This document shows positions 5,766 through 5,881 of a stretch of 5,881 nucleotides of DNA, in pieces. The stretch lies in the NCBI GenBank assembly GCA_031276365.1, contig JAISNG010000126.1, forward strand, positions 1 to 5,881. Reading direction: 5' to 3'. The stretch's first letter is position 1. Each line of letters opens with the position of its first letter. The position numbers and the translations under genes are program-made. The DNA comes from Campylobacteraceae bacterium. GTDB taxonomy: Bacteria; Campylobacterota; Campylobacteria; Campylobacterales; Campylobacteraceae. The notes below the pieces were generated by a model. It worked only from the letters and a program-made list of their open reading frames with translations, did no database searches and had not been told where the DNA came from.

Positions 5766-5881
5766 TAAAGACAAAAGTAACCATTAAAAACATAACGCAG
5801 GACGAACTCTTTTTTGGACACAAAGCGTGCGGCGGATGCGGCGGAAGCCTTGCTTTGAGGCTTGCTCTGAAGGTTATTGGC
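5762..5881 (+). CDS. 2-oxoacid:ferredoxin oxidoreductase, beta subunit (PorB-like), 3' end cut by window
   Basis: An ATG at 5762, overlapping the alpha stop (ATGA), opens a frame that runs to the right edge with 40 residues visible. The stretch GHKACGGCGGSLALRLAL (residues 19-36) is the classic start of the beta subunit: Cys23 and Cys26 are the first two ligands of its [4Fe-4S] cluster, followed by a Gly-rich turn and the ALR helix. The missing part should carry the thiamine diphosphate-binding GDG...N motif. Only a weak AAGAG precedes the start, so translation coupled to alpha is likely. The motif plus its position directly after an alpha subunit make this call firm despite the short length. 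Confidence 0.9.
   Translation, partial: MIKTKVTIKNITQDELFFGHKACGGCGGSLALRLALKVIG

Overview
The window is a single tightly packed run of eight co-oriented genes, all on the + strand. Both end genes are cut by the window edges. It looks like the middle of one long operon from an anaerobic or microaerophilic bacterium. Frequent ATA (Ile) and AGA/AGG (Arg) codons, AT-rich but not extreme composition and AAAGGA/GAGGAG ribosome binding sites fit Campylobacterota (Sulfurimonas/Sulfuricurvum-like) or a similar lineage such as Deferribacteres. This taxonomic guess is an inference from style only.

Layout, left to right: (1) the 3' part of a carboxymuconolactone decarboxylase/AhpD-like protein with a CxxC motif (3-389); (2) a short-chain dehydrogenase whose sequence closely resembles the mycofactocin-associated SDR subfamily (386-1195); (3) a PaaK-type, AMP-forming phenylacetate-CoA ligase family enzyme (1224-2546); (4) a class I PLP aminotransferase resembling the kynurenine/glutamine-phenylpyruvate group (2549-3721); (5-8) a four-subunit 2-oxoacid:ferredoxin oxidoreductase in the order gamma (3763-4293), delta (4290-4586), alpha (4587-5765), beta (5762 to beyond the right edge). 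Gaps are 0 to 41 nt and three junctions are 4-nt ATGA overlaps, so co-transcription and translational coupling are likely. No RNA genes, mobile elements, CRISPR arrays, strong terminators or convincing promoters were seen.

How the genes could work together (inference): the aminotransferase interconverts an amino acid and its 2-oxoacid. The ferredoxin-linked oxidoreductase interconverts that 2-oxoacid with an acyl-CoA plus CO2. The PaaK-type ligase interconverts the same acyl-CoA with the free acid. These steps form a line: free (aryl)acetate <-> acyl-CoA <-> 2-oxoacid <-> amino acid. It can be read as oxidative breakdown of an aromatic or other amino acid, or in reverse as reductive carboxylation of an imported aryl acid to make an amino acid, as is known for methanogens. 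The SDR and CMD proteins suggest an added alcohol/hydroxyl or redox step upstream, feeding the same substrate.

The most interesting points are the combination itself, the mycofactocin-type SDR in an unexpected setting, and departures from consensus in the CMD protein, the ligase, and the gamma and delta subunits.
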